64,000 bases of DNA from Ifrita kowaldi (taxonomy: Eukaryota; Chordata; Aves; Passeriformes; Cinclosomatidae). The stretch lies in assembly GCA_013398055.1 (NCBI GenBank), contig VZRS01015061.1, positions 124,001-188,000 on the forward strand. The letters run 5' to 3'. The position numbers and the translations under genes are program-made. Shown here piece after piece: positions 21,125-35,500 of this stretch (within the stretch, counting starts at the first letter, position 1; every line of letters begins with the position of its first letter). The notes under the pieces are model-generated. The model made no database searches. It saw only the letters and a list, made by a program, of their open reading frames with translations, and was not told the origin of the DNA.

Positions 21125-24100
21125 GTAAGTGTGTGCAGGTCCCGGCTGCAACAGTGCTCGCTGGAGGTGAAGGTGCCTGGTCAAACCTGCCGGGGTTTGG
21201 GCATCTTTCGACCAGAAAACAGACGCATCCCCGCCGCCACTCTGGAAGATGGGCGGATTTTTTTTTTAAATTGCCGTATACCTCTGCTCCGAAGTTCCTT
21301 TGTGCCTTTCGTCTGCTCTGCTTTGACTAGGTTCTGAAAGGTACACTGTGGTGGGAGACCATCTGTATGCGGTGGAACAGCTTTTATTGTCTGATAGCGT
21401 GATCAGTGTCTCTCTTTGTAACTGACTGTCTTTAATTCTTCTTTAGCATCTTCTCAAGCCTTGCTTTAAAAGCAGACCCTCTAGGTCCTTGTTCACAAGG
21501 GATCCAACCCAGAACACGTCATAACTAAGTAAAAGTGATGTGAGAAATTAAAGGATTAAGCTGTTAAGCGTTGTATCAAGGTTCATGAGTATGGATTAGT
21601 AAATGTGTTTTAAATTCCAAGTTGGTGTACAGAAACAATGATTTTATGATCTGTCAATCTGACAACTTTATGACATAAGCACGGATTTTCTCTTGCTGTT
21701 CCTAATTAATGTTTAAACAGAGTAGTAGGGGACTGCAGGCTTTTTAAATGTTCATAATTTTCTCTCTTTTGGTGTTGCAATAGATTTTCTGCAACTGGAA
21801 TCTGCAATTGTTAGCCCACTTAACTAGTGAATAAATCTGTAGTCTAAATTAAGTGTCCAACTGATGTACGGTCAGCAGTTCAACAAACACCTCTTTGTTA
21901 TAGTGTAATGTAAATTAAGATTGGACAATAATGTTTGTGGTGTGGATTTTATAGTGCATATACAATAGTGAATTAATGGAAGCTGTTAGTATAATATGTT
22001 TTAAGCATGTTTGATTGAATTTCTGACCGATTTCTAACAAAAACAGTTGAAACATGGGTTCTTGACTTGTTAGCCAATGTTTTTCTACTGCTTTTGCTGC
22101 TCTTTTGATTAAAATTTTAAGGATTTAGGACCTTCCTGTGCAACTGAGAAGGAATCTTTTGAAAAAGCTTTAATAGCAGAGGGGTTTATACTTTTTATAA
22201 ATAGGAAAAGCTTGATTATGTTTTGCATTTTTCATAATCAATTGCACTAGTAGAATTTCATCATCCTGATCAGGTGGTAGTTACAAGCTCTAATCTTCTC
22301 AAAGATTAAAAGATTAGAGAGTTTTATTCAACAAAACCAAGAACTGTTCTACTAAGAGTTCTTGCTGCAGTGGACTCTATGTAGAAATGACTTTTAAAAA
22401 GCAAGTAATTTAAAGGCAAATGCTGATATTATTTAGAGACAAATGTGCCACATTTTGCAATCGTTTATATAAATTTATGCAATATGGGAATGAATTTATT
22501 GCTGATTGATGCAGCTGTAGCTGACACCAGATTTTTAATTGTTTGCTCTAATTTTGCTCCATACCTGTTAGAAAACCCACCTCTTAAGCAGTCAGATTTC
22601 TGTTAGATCTTTACCATCTTTCATTGCCCATAAAGGGATTCCTGTCAATTTAAGTATTGCAATGATTAAAATTAGTATCTATATGGTATTTCTAAGTCTC
22701 CCTGAGAGCTTTTCTCAGGGTTAGAAAATAATGAAAATCTTAGTTGCTGTGTAATCAGTCTAAAAATATGAAGAAGAATCAGAAATAGGCATAAAATACT
22801 TAGTGCTTTATATGTCTAAGCAGATAATGGATTTAATGATTTCTATCAAAATGCTGTCAAACATGCCCAGCAGGAAAGCGTAAAACTATATTTTTGTCAA
22901 CTTCAGATACAGCAGTAGGTTAATGACTGACTTTCTAGTATCACTGATTTAAAAACACATCCTAACACCTTCCAGCATGAAGGTTTCTGTTAAGAAAAAG
23001 TACTAAATTGAACTTGTACTAAACAGAGCTTTTTTAGGAAAACCAGGATCTCTGAAACAATTCTTAGTAGTTCTCTGGTGTATGATTTGAAGTGCTGGAG
23101 CATAGGGAAGTATAATGTCAATAAAATGAGGTTAAAGCTCATTTTAGGTTAAGGAGTAGCAACTGCTAGAAGACAATTCACAGAGACAGTCAACTTGTTG
23201 CTGAGGATGGTGTAATTTATAACTTTGTTCATGTTTTTTTTTCTTTTAAATAATCTCATTTCAATAACTTGCCTGCTGTAAAAGAAACATCACCAAAATA
23301 TTGTTCCAAATTCTTGAGCACTCTTCAGGAATGGTACTGTGGACATGACTAGTATAGGCAGTGAGTGGCTCATCAGGCCAGCATCTTCAATAAAGTTCTA
23401 TCAAAGCTGGCTTTCTTTCAGAAGTCTCAGTTATGAGGTGTAGTCATCTCCCTTTTGGTAAGAATAGGATTTTAATGTGTATCTGAATTAATATCTCAGT
23501 TTATAATTATTTTTATTGGGTATAAATTATGATCTATTTTGAACGGCAGTGCAAAATTAGTCTTGTAATGTGATCTATATTTTCTTGAAGCTACTATTGA
23601 AAACATGGATGACTTGCTAGTACACATGGGGTTACTTGGCAGAGAGATTGTCCCCTGTAGACCAGCTGCTGGGAGTGACCTAGGTGTTTCCCCCTAACAG
23701 TTTTACCTGGAGTCCCTCCAGAAGCTGTGTTTCATTCATGGTTTCAGTGTTTTATTGTCAATAATTTTCATTATAATGAACCAGGAGCATCAGTACAAGA
23801 TGCTGTGCAAGCACAAAGCAGCAACATAGTGCTATCTTTGAGACCTTCATTGCACTAAGACAAGTGACAAAAGTTGGTCCAAAGGTTGGGGAGATAAGAC
23901 AAAATGTTGGAACAGTGCAAGAGAGACAGGCATTTGCCATGGCTAGTCACTGTCCTCCCCTGAGGCTTTTGCAGGCTACAGTGCAGAGCAGAGTTTTTAG
24001 GAGAGGGACTTTTAAAAGCACAATCAGAGTTTTGCTGATTTTTCTGTGATGTCCTGTCATAAATGTGAGATGGAGCATGCGCTGAAAATGGTCACTAAAC

Positions 24101-25183
24101 TGAGAGACAGCCTCTTGTATTCAAATTTGAGATTCGTGTCCCTTCACAAAGCTCTCGGCTGAGCTGCATCATAGTCCTGTGCGGTCATTCTGTGCCCCCT
24201 TGAGAGCATACCTGGCATACAGGTGAGATGATAACTCCTCATTTATTCCCTTTCTGTTGTTGTTGAGCTAGTTCAGCACCTGGAATACATCCTAGTTTTG
24301 ATGGGATAGACTAAAGAACTACTTTTAGGACTTAGTGTGAGGACTTAATGTCAGACATGTTCTGTTGGAACAACTGAGCTTTCAGGTGGAATTCATTAAA
24401 GTTTCTTTTATGAGTGGACTTCATGTATTATTGCAACGCTTTCAAATCTGGGTTGGGTTTTTTGTTGTTTTGTGGTCTTTTTGTTTGGTTTTGTTTCTTT
24501 CTTTTTATTTTTTTTAGCTAATAAGTGTGCAGATTAACTAGAGCCACTTTCTTTTTCTAGCACTTGGTATCTTGTTCAGCAGAACATCTTCAGTATCCAA
24601 GTAAGGCAAACAAAAACTGTGAAAACCAGTTCTGGGCAGTCTGCTCTATTTTGAGTAACTGAAGCTCTGCTGGTTTATGACAAGCTAGCCCAAGTGATTT
24701 TATTTATCTACCTCTTAATATATCCCAGGTTTTCTGTGTGTTTTCTATTGTTTTTATATCTATGATACAAATGCTGCACAGTGTCTTTTTCTTTAATATG
24801 TACTGGACCAGGTTAATTGAACTGAGCTCCTTGTTTTCCATGGCCAAAAATAAATTTTGTCTGAGAGCCTCTGACAGAGGGGAAAAATTAGCTGTTTAAT
24901 TATGGATATTTAAAACCAAAGTTGCACCTCTTACAGTAACGCTTTCCAACTCAGTTTCTGCATATATGATGTTATCCATCAAGAGGTATTTATAAAGTTT
25001 TGATTTCCTTTTCTTTGTCATTTTGATCAGTATTTATAAGTAGGCAGCCCTTCTGTAACTTGACTTTTACAGCTATATCTTTATGTAGCAGTAAACTTTA
25101 TTGGAATAAACTAGTATCTACAGTAAAGCTACTTTTATAAGAAAGGAGTCTACAGAATTCAAGGAATAATATAAAATACCAAC

Positions 25184-26538
25184 TGTCTTGGCTTGACGCT
25201 GGTTAAACGCCAGGCACTTACAAAAAACTATTCATTTATTTTCCTCTGCTATAGCTGAGCAGAGGAGGGGGAATTAAAAACTTTTTTTTCATGAGTTGAG
25301 ATAAGGATTATTGAAAAAAACCTTTAGGACAAAACAGGTTCAAAACTTAAACAGTATAAAGAAAATTTATTATTAACAGAAATAATAGTAAAAAGGATAA
25401 TGAGAACCAAAGCAAATCTTCAGAACATCTTTCTTTCCCAGTCCCTCCCTCCTTCCACCAACTCTGCAAGGAAACAAAACATGGGGTTTTAGTCAGTATT
25501 TCACTTCTTAAAAGTCTTTCTTCATTATGCTTAAGGAAAAGAGTTTCTTCTGCTGTGCCATGGGATCCTTCCCATGGAAGGTACTCTGCGAACTTTTCTA
25601 GCGTGGTTTCAACTTCCACAAGCAGCAGTCCCTCCTGAACCTGCTGTAACATGGGTCCCTCCCACGGGCCAAGCAGTCTTCCCACAACTGCCTAGCGTGG
25701 GTCATTTTAGTTCATGGGATTTAGTCTTTTAAGGATGTGCTGCTCCAGTTTGGAAGTGAAGGCTTTCTTCCTCTATCTCTAAAAGCAAGGGTCATCTCTC
25801 TCTGTTCGAGTTCCTCACTAGATTACAGCTTTTCAGTATCCACGTACTCCAGCGTGAGTACTCTTCTTCACAGGCTGCGTGTGGATCTCTGCACCCCCCA
25901 TGCACCTCATGAGTTATAGGGAAACAGTTTGTTGTATTATGGTCCTCACCACGGCTTGCAGGAGAATCTCAGCTCCAGTGCTTGGAGTACCTCTTCCCTC
26001 TCCTTTGCTTCACTGACCTCGGTGCCACCATGTTGGTTTGCCTCACATGTCCTCACTTTTCCTTCTGACTTGGAAGAAAGCTGGTGTCTGTAAGCTGCAG
26101 TTGAGAGGTTGATCTGGTCCGTGTTCCACATCAGGGAATTGCTCACCATGTCTGCTGGCCACGTGTTCCCTGCTGGCACCGCACAGCCGGCCCTGGCCAT
26201 GTGATCCTCGCTAGCACCTGAGGGTCCCGGCCGCACAGTCCTGGCCTCGGGATGGCCCCGGCCGCACAGTCCCGGCCTTGGGATGGCCTTGGCCACGCGG
26301 CCCCCACCATGGTGGGCCCTGGCAGCCGCCTCACCACCCCTCCGGAGAAGACAGAAAGAGCTGCCCGCGGTTTTTCTTTCTTGAATATGTCATCACAGAG
26401 GTGTTACCAACTTGTCTAATTGGGCTAGTAACCTGCCCATCGTCAGAGCCTTCAGCGAGTGGCTCTGTGCTGGACATACAAGTTTTGAGCAGCTTTTCCC
26501 CCGCCCCCACTAAAAACATGCTGTGTTAAACCAACACA
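25184..26538 (+). mobile_element. Songbird-type solo LTR in collagen intron 2
   Basis: It begins TGTCTTGGCTTGACGCTGG and ends ...TTAAACCAACACA, about 1.35 kb. The internal order (agcgtgggtc- and ctcccacggg-type repeats, ccacggcttgcaggagaatc, and atatgtcatcacagaggtgt near the end) follows an LTR family I recall from passerine genomes. No internal retroviral coding is attached, so it appears to be a solo LTR. I could not confirm a target-site duplication (accaac on the left; accagc, one mismatch, near the right end). Family recognition is from memory. Confidence 0.65.
26227..26288 (+). repeat. Two-copy 31-bp GC-rich tandem repeat
   Basis: Two units, 26,227-26,257 and 26,258-26,288, begin ccggccgcacagtcc and end gggatggcc with two differences. 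They lie within the LTR at 25,184-26,538. Confidence 0.85.
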
Positions 26539-29500
26539 CCAGCCTAATCTTACAAATCTCAGAATTTGTTTACCAGATAAGGCAGCTTCTAATCTGTAAG
26601 AATGCATGGCTGTGGAGACACTTGTTGGTGAAGATTCACATGCTGCCCTGAGCATGGTCCTTCTGCAAAGGTCAGGTCTGAACGACAATAGGTCTATAGT
26701 AAAATAATAAGAATTATACTCTGATTCTGTAGCAAAATAAGGAGAATTACTAGAAAAAGAAACTGTTGATGACAGTGCTAGCTTTTCTAGCTTTTGCTAA
26801 GACGTTGAGTTTTACAGAAAATTTTTATTTAAAGCTGAATATACTTTTCCATTTGAACAAATAATTGCTTATTTGCTGAATATTTTCTGTGTGTTGAAGA
26901 TAATTGAGCAAGTGGCATTTTATTTGGCACTCAGATACTGTGTCAGGTTACAGCAGCTATGAAATGAAGTAAGGCATGTGATTGTGTTCTGAAGAGCTTT
27001 TTTGATATCATTATCCGTTTAAAGCTGTGGCTGCTTTTTGTATAGGTGTGAGAGGCACTATGTGACCTGAAGAAGGATTTTATTTCCTCTTGTGGACAAG
27101 CTTTGACACCAGCCACTGTGTTCCCTTGGTTTAAGAACTGCTATTGTTTTGCTGACGTCCCTAAAGGAGGCAGAGCATTTCATGGTGGGGCTTCTCCCCG
27201 CTTTGTCCATCCTTGCTGTAGAGAATCTCTACATGAGTAAGATTTGGTAATGCCTGTATCTCAGCTTAAATGTTATGATGATGACAAAGAACTAAAAATA
27301 AGAATTTTTTGGAAGCTCTCATTGATAAAATATTTTCAAGTTCTCTGAAAATCAAGTCTCAAAAGAAGGACTATTATTGTGGAAAAAAGTAAAATGAAAG
27401 CTTTTCTGTTGTTACCTGTGGAAAGGATTGTTCTCACAAGGTCAGTGTTTCAAAAGGGATTGGAAGGAGGCTGAATTGCTTGTTAGAGGGTACCTGCAAA
27501 ATGCAGTCTTGATAGTGACTGCAATGTTGACTATTATTGGAGGAAGATCAGTGGGAAGGGAGATCAGGCACTGACATTATGAACTTATTTTCCTTGGGTG
27601 GTTGGGGTTTTGTTTTGGTTTTTTGGTTTGTTTTTTTTTTTTTCTAGATATCCATATAACCCAAAAAGTCTCTCAGTCTCCTGGGAAAGCAAAAGCTATA
27701 AACCCTAACTGAGCTTTACATACTTACTGCCATTTACATGTCTGAACAGAAAGAGTATTTAGACTGGAATCATGCAGTTCTTGTTACCTGTACCCTGCAA
27801 AAATGGGAATTTGGAGGTGTAGGCAGTAAATCTGAAAATATATGGGGAAAGCAAATAATTTGTTGCTGTGCTTTTTGCACAGACTTCCTGCAGTTCAGCC
27901 TGCCTTGAGTCCTTCCATATGACTTCCCCTTCTCTGATGGTGCGATTTATATGGAAGTTGTGCTGCTGCAGTTTCCAGGAGCTGTGTTTAACTTTCTACT
28001 TTCAGAAGTTGTTGACAATAATCCTACTACTTATAATGAAATTCGTCTTTTTTTCAGAATGGTTTCCTCTTCTCTCAGGTCTGAGGAAACACAAAGAGGA
28101 AAAGTAAATACCAGGTCAAAGGAACTGTTCCATGGTTCTGCTTCTTCTCTGGCTTCTTTGCCATGCTTTTTAACAGTTCTTGCTGGTCAGAGGTGACTTT
28201 ACTGGCCCTCTGATTCTGCTCATACCCAAAAGTATGCAAAGCTGTAGGCATCCCTCTGGTCTGTGCTTCCCTTCTTGTTGTTTCTGCAGAGTTTTGATTA
28301 GCTTTGGTTGCGTCAACCTCTTGGGGCCACTAACCCAGCACCATCCAGTTTGCATAGTCTCTGCTCACACCTTAGCACCGAGAGAATCAACTCTGTGAAC
28401 CAAATTGGTCTGATTTGCTTCAGTCCACTGAGATGCCAATAGCTACTGTATTCTGAGTTTGCTTTATTCATTCACTGCTCCATTTTCTCTTGTTTGGCTG
28501 GAATCTACTGCACTTTAGGCAGCCTCCAGCCCTTGCCTCAACGTGCTCTGAAGCTCCTCTGCCTTTCTGTCTCTCCTTTGCGCTTTAATAGCCAGGGAGG
28601 CTGCCAGGATCACTGCTGTTAATCCTGCAGTGCTTTCTCTGGTGCCTCACTCCCAGCAGCAGTGAGGACGTGTCAGTGCCTGTTACCCAGGAATCTCTGT
28701 TGCACAAATCTCTTTAAGAGAGTTGCACCTAATGTTCATTGCTTTCCCATTAGTAGTAGAAACAAACGATTCCATGCTTGACACAAGCATTTGGCAAGAC
28801 CCCAGTGTGATGCATAACACAGGTCAAATCTAATTGTCATCTAGGGGTTGTAGCTGGACTAATTGGGAACTAATTAGAAAAGGCAATACATCAAAGTTTC
28901 TGTAAGATATGAAACTAATATTTCATTTCCTTTCAGTTTTGCATATTTGTCATTTTTCTGTTTCCATTGAAGGAGAAGGGTTAGAAACAAGGTAGCAACA
29001 GCAACGTTAACTGTTTCCTTAGCATATTTGTTTTGGCTGGTAGATAGATCAAAACCTGCAGCTTTCTAGAGATTAGGATAAAGTGTTTGTGCAGAGTAAG
29101 CCGAAAGCCAACTGCATAAATGAATTTCTAGCACTGTTTGGAGGGATTGGTTTTGACCTAAAAATCAGAGGAGAGGAAAATGAAAGTGCAGTTAAGCAAG
29201 AAATGGACTTATGAATGCTCCTGTGCTTCTTCAAATCTCCACCAATTAAATGTCACCAACTCTGTTTTTTGGTAGTAGCATCGCTTTAAAGCTCTAAATA
29301 GTGACAAGTGCTTTGTCTTTTTCCAGCTTTTAAAAATTACTGCATTTATGCAATTACTGCATAAAATTACTGTACTTTACCTGTTCACATTGCATTAGAG
29401 TGTTTTCAAATAGGCTTCTTGCATTCTTTACCCATTTGTTTGAATCACTGAAGTTATTATTTTTTATTAAGGTCATGCCCTTGTGAGTGGTAAGGTATCT

Positions 29501-32500
29501 CTCTGTGGACATCAAATAATGCTTAGTTCTTAAAAGAATTTTTAAACCAAAAATGTTTCCACAGAAAATTATACAATTGTAAAAGAAGTGATGAAATTAT
29601 TGCTCTTAATACTTTAACTTACAATCTGTTCAGAATTTGTAAGCTGGCAAGTTGGTTTTTTAGAAATGTGTATATAAATGCATTTCATTACTAACATTAG
29701 TAACAAAGTTAAATAGATTAATTGACGCACTGAATAATGGCTCGACTTTCCCAAAGAGGAGCAGGACCATTTTAAAGTTGTAATAGTTCTCCTTATATCA
29801 AACTTCTGCTGTGAAGGATTGTGCAGATACCACTTGCTCTGTATAATATATATATATTTTAAAATTTTTTTTAAAGCATCTTGGAATTATTGCTACTACT
29901 GTAGTGGAAACACATCGAAACAATGGGAAGGTGAATCATTGTATTGTACTTTGATGATTAAAGCTATCCACAAAGCAGGGTGTAACTCAACTGGAAGAAC
30001 ATAGCCTGCAGGAGCAAAAAGTGAGCTTGGAAAATTAAGAATTTATAGTAGTCTTCAGACTTCTCCCTAAAAAGAGCCTGTAGGCTTTCAGCTTCAGCCT
30101 TCCTTGTGAAGTTTTAGACTATTATCAAAGTGTGTGTGAGGGGTTGAAAAGTTGGAACATTATCTGTAAAATGAATGTATCTTTGTAAGTGCCTTCTCCA
30201 TGAAGTGCAGCAGTATTTTGAAGTGTGGATTTGGCTGGAAGGTGAGGTTGGCAGGTCCTGTATTTTACTGCACTGTGTATATAGCATTTTGCATAGAAAA
30301 TTGAGATTTAGAGCCTTTACTACCAGCAATGATAGAAGTGTGTTGAGTCTTGGTCTCGTGGGATGACTGAGGTGATTTCTAGTAAGCCCTGGGTGCCAAG
30401 AGTAAGGTGCTTTTGTTTCTGGTGTACTTTCGAAATGCACATGCTTTTTGCTCTACTAGGAGAATAGGTGTAACACAAACACATTGCTTGCTATTTAGCC
30501 AAAGTTTTCTATCTGTTTTCATCAGAAACACAGTTTTTTAACAGCTGTCTCTTCTTGTAAACTTTGTGATCATTTTTGCAAAGAAAGAGTAGTGCATTTT
30601 TAACCTATTAAAGTAGTTTTGGCTTAAACTGGAAAAAGCCTGTGAAATCTCTTTCTACAGATGGTGCTTGGCTCTTTGTTGTGACTTGAAATGGTGTAAG
30701 ATGTAAGAAAAATACAGAGAAAGTATGTTAATATGATGATGAAAAGAAGAATCTTTCAAACTACTCCTGTAACAAATGTGAAGTGTTCTCGTCACCAAAG
30801 TAAATGTCAGATCCTTAGCCTACTTTTACCACAAATAGATACAGAAAATCTCTTTGAATACCACAGAGGTTTTAAAGTTAAATGAGTTGGTGACCATACA
30901 CAGAATAGTTAATAGTCTCTTCAGTGTAGTGATTCTATGGTTTGCTCTGTGGTACTTTTAACAACCTTAATCTCTGTGAATGTATAATCTTGTTAGGATT
31001 AAACCAAAATCTGCCTAGATAATTAGAGTGAGCTCCAAACTGTGGTTTGACCTGTATCTCTTAGTGAAGCAATTTCCATGTGAATGGATTGGCCCTGGAG
31101 CGAGTGGAGTGTTGGGAGCCTTCAGCAGAGTCTAGGGGAGCTGAGGGGCTCCCATGCCTCAAGTGGCCTGTGGAAAATCACCCCGGAGGTTCTGCACAGG
31201 CTGCCCTTCTGAGACCGTGCGAACCGGGGGCTTGGGCAGAACATGTTTTAAGGTGGCAGAACACGTTTTCCATTGGAAATGTGCTTGCAGACCCTCCATT
31301 GTGCAGAGAGTTGTAGGATAAGTTGAATCCTGAAATTGATGTGCCTGTTGAAGTTACAGTAACAACATTTGATCTGTCTCGTCCCTCCTCTACGGTTCAT
31401 TTATTTAATTCATTTCACACTGTTTCCTTATGTAATACAAAGAAACAAGTTGCAGTTTTTTCTTTAAAATACATAATCACTGGTTTCATTATTGTGTTGT
31501 CTTTCACCTCTGAGCGATTTGCAGACGTCCTTGCACTGGGCCGGGCTGAGTACTGGTGTTGCTGTCCTGGATGTGTGAAGAAAGCTTTGCCTCAAGTCAT
31601 GCACCGAGTTTTGCTTCTTTGAACTGTTGCACCGTGTGCTTTGTATGCCCTAAGGCTCCCCTCTAAATGAGGGGACTTGTACAATCTGCCTTTGGAGATC
31701 TTGAAGGCTTGAACCTTTAACCGATAAGGCACAAAACTGTAAAAAGTTAATTATGGCTACTGAAAGACTCTCCATTCAATTGCACTTTCTTCTATGGGCA
31801 AGCATGAGACTGTGAAGTTTCCAAAGAATCTGCTTGATTTTTATCTTTCAGATTTGTGCTATCCAGCCAAGTTCTGCACATCTTTCAGAGAGGAGGGGCA
31901 AGGATTAAAATCCAGCTAGTGAGTCTTAACTGCAGTCTGGCAGTGGTAGAGTAGAATTAATTAATGTTTATATTGGATCTTCAGTGCTACTATAACTTTT
32001 CAACTCCAAGGATACTTTATGAATCACAAACCAAAGTGTTTACCAGCTATTTTGGATAGAAGTAAATAAAGGCTATGAAAAGGCAACTTTAAGGTTTTTT
32101 TTGGTTGTTCAGTTGAAGATTTTATTTTTTACTAAGTTACTGTCCACATCTGGAATGATTGTTTTAGTTTTCTCTGCACAGACGACTGTCAGCCCAGGCA
32201 TCTTTGTGCAGTGATATTGGCTACAGATTTTATTTGGATTGTATGATAACATTGAACTTAACAGAGATAAATTTTGCTGAAGTAGTTCTGTGTTCTTTAT
32301 ACAATAATAAGTATTCTTTGTGAATAACGAGGCAAAATACTTCCAGCATCTATGTCATCAAGATGTATTCTTACGATTTCCATTAAAGAAATTCCAGTGA
32401 AAAAGTTCCTTCCCTCCTCTTCATTCCGGTACTATGAGCTCACTCAGAGGAGGGCAGAGGGGTACCAGGTTTCAGGCCTAAATTCCTTTGCCAGAGGAAT

Positions 32501-35500
32501 GTGCAGCGAGACACAGGTACAGGCTAGCTCCACGACATGCTTGTTTAGAGGGGCCCTCCTGCAACCCAGCAGCTCACAGATTTCAGATTTACAACACTTC
32601 CTTATCTGCGTGGTTTTGATTTAAAAAATGAAAAGCAGGATTAGTCTTTGTGAAGATTGTCGTGAGTTTTCTTTAATTTTCAAAGGGCGGGTATTGTTTC
32701 CTTTTTCATTACACTTTTCTAGATAGGCAGTAGAAGTGTTTTGTAAGAGCCTTAAAAGCCGTGGATGCGACTGTGAGAAAGGTAGAGACGATTGAAAAGC
32801 ACTCACACTGCTGTCAGGTGTACTCTGGCTACTGTGTTCAACTGAGGTCACTGAGAATTTAGTCTGCACCTTACATAGTGTGTCACTGGAGGCCTCACTT
32901 TCTTTTGGAATTTTATTTAGTGTCTGGCATGAGTAATCCTTGTTTTCCTTACATATAGAATGCCAGTGGCATCTGAAGCCTGGTTATTTAGATGTTACCT
33001 CACACTGTATCAAAGTAGCACCAGTGTCAACTTGTATCTTGAAAAAGTTGCACAGAAATGCTGAACTGCTTCCATTAAGAAAGTTCATCATAAATTATGG
33101 GAAAATTACTATGGGAAAGGAATTCAGATTCTGTTTGGAACCAGATTATCTCTGTAACATGAAACCACCACAATTCATTCAATTACTTGACGGAATGAAA
33201 TTTACTGTGCTTGCTCAGCTTATAGCCACTGCAGCCTCTGCTCTTGATAAGCCTGGAATCACTAATTGCTGTGTGATCATATCAAGAAACTGTAGCAGGA
33301 TATTGACTTCTATCAGATATTTTATGGTTAGGGCAGGAAGCTAGTATTTTGTAGATAAAGCATGAGGACTTGGTTGTGGCATAAGGAATCCTGGATTGTA
33401 TTATCAATATAACTTGAAGAATGGCTTTGTGTAACTTTCTTAAATGTTCCATACCATGTTGGTAGCTATCTGTAAAATAATCATGCTGCTACAAACAAAA
33501 CAGATTTGTATGCCTGTTTATCAAAAATTGCATGTGTTTTTCCTTTCTTTCAAGTCATTCTGGTAGAGAGCTGCTCTCAGAGGGGAAGGTATGCCTCAGG
33601 GCAGATAACTGTTGGTAATACTGAAACAAACTTAGTGGGGAGTTGAATGCGTGCTTGTTTGTGTTTTCCTCAAGTTCCTAAGGTGGTGCACGTATTTTTC
33701 TTTCCTGATTTTCATAACTAATCTACCAGCTCTTCTAGTATGTACGAATAGAGAACTATGATAATAATATACAAAATACGCATTTTGTAAAAACTGATCT
33801 GAATGCAAGTTTGAATGTCAGTTTTAATTTCACAAAACTGAAGACTTTACCTAAATCTTGTTATTTTCTTTCCATATATTCCACTCAGGTGCTACTGGGT
33901 CTGGCTAGAAATTAGTATCACACAAAAAATTAGACTGTACCAAACAAAGAGCATTTGTGTAGGGGAACAGAACAAAGTTAGTGTTACTTTATTTTGCTCA
34001 AATTATAAAGGCATAATGTAAATAAAACCATAAACTAATATAGTATTTTGCACATGGATACAGGTGATGCCACATTTTTTCCTTGAAGTATTACAAGAGG
34101 GTTGGGCTTAAAAGCACCCAAGATTTAGTGTCTTAGCTCTCTTAGCTTTAGAAAGCTATTGTTTTAACAGTAGCACATGCTATTTTTTTAATATATAAAA
34201 TAAAATATCATTTTCTATCCCTAAGGCTTAGTTGAGGAAACCAGGAGAAAACAAAATTGTCTTAAAAGTGTCAGGGTTTCTTCCAAAGCTTTTAGGTCAG
34301 GTGCTTGCCTGTAGGGACCTGTCATATAACATCTGGATATTTGACTTAAGCACTGATGAGGAAATCAGAAGAGGAAATCAGGAGATGGTTTTCCTGAGAC
34401 TGGATTATGTCAAACCTGTCAGCTGTGTGGTTTCCTGCATCTTTGTATGAAGCAATTGGCACCTGGACCTGTTTGAGTCAGGATATCTGACAAGCTGGAT
34501 GGAGATCTGTTTAGAAAGGTTTGGGTTGGAGAGCAGGAAAAAAAAAGATATAAATCATACTTTCTGGCCTGCAGGATCTGCTGTGTTGGTTATGTCATGT
34601 TTGATGCACACTGGACACGGTCAAGTGTTCAGAACAAAGTTCAGCTTTTAAAAGACAGTAATTGATTGCACCTTTTTCTAAATAATGTTTTTAATTGCTG
34701 TGTCTTTGGATGAGCTGGAGTGGGAGGAGAAAGGCTGTTAAATGGAGTGAGAAACTCCAGCAGAGAGGCCTGCCAGGTGCCAGGGATCTTGTTTGCTGTT
34801 GCCGTTTCCCAGCAAGAGGCTGTGCCTGGCCTGCGTGTGGGTGCGTGTGTCTGTAGGGAGGATGGAGGGCAGCTGGTACTGACGGGTCCTCAGCAAGCCT
34901 GTGCTGTGTCCTTTTGGCAGTTCAATGTGGGATTTGGTGCAAACTTTTACAAGCACAAGGTGTTGTCTTCAGTGTGAGGCAGGGAATATTTCTGTAGCTG
35001 GTTTAAATTCCAATAAGTTGAACAACTTATATCTTAAGACAAGATGAATTATCTAACTAAATAAATTAGGTAACATCTTAATTCATTCTTTGTGTCCCAT
35101 TTGCACCACTCTGCAAGCCTATGTGCTTTAAAAGTAATCAAATAAAGTATATTCTTTCATTCAGTTACTCTTTCCATACTGGTTTTTATCAAAGGTCTTA
35201 GCTGAAATTAATGTAGTGAAAAAACTAATTTGGCACCTTTCTCAGGTTATACATTTGGCTGAAACTTGATATTAATTAATTTAGCCTTGTTTGCACAGTA
35301 CCTCTGTGGTGTATAAGCTGCCATTGTTAGGACACCTTGGCAAAATCCGAAGTGAAATTTTTTTTTTTCTCACTGCTCATAGATAAGTGAACACTCGTGT
35401 AACCTTTTGTTTGGTTTTCTATAGAATTTAATTTACAGACTTTGCTGGAAAATAACCTTTTGCCCTTATTAATGTATTCCGTACCACAAAGGAGTCTGCA

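Larger units (their letters stand above)
19860..21135. promoter_or_regulatory. CpG-island promoter, probably bidirectional
   Basis: This roughly 1.3-kb block is strikingly GC- and CpG-rich in an AT-rich window. It has GC-box-like motifs (for example ggggcggg near 20,614 and ccccgccc near 20,432) and CCCTCCC runs near 21,017. I see no obvious TATA box close to the collagen ATG at 20,981. The collagen gene starts at its right end. Type IV collagen genes are known to be paired head to head and to share such promoters, and base-composition skew reverses across this island, so I infer transcription in both directions. A single N at 20,364 interrupts it. Long open frames across the island on both strands are a by-product of high GC content and not genes. 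Confidence 0.75.

Noticed and set aside
19825..21184. Very long open frames on both strands across the CpG island (up to about 340 codons).
   Set aside because: GC-rich DNA has few stop codons. The frames overlap in all phases and are Pro/Ala/Arg/Gly-rich without domains; only the short spliced collagen exons make sense.
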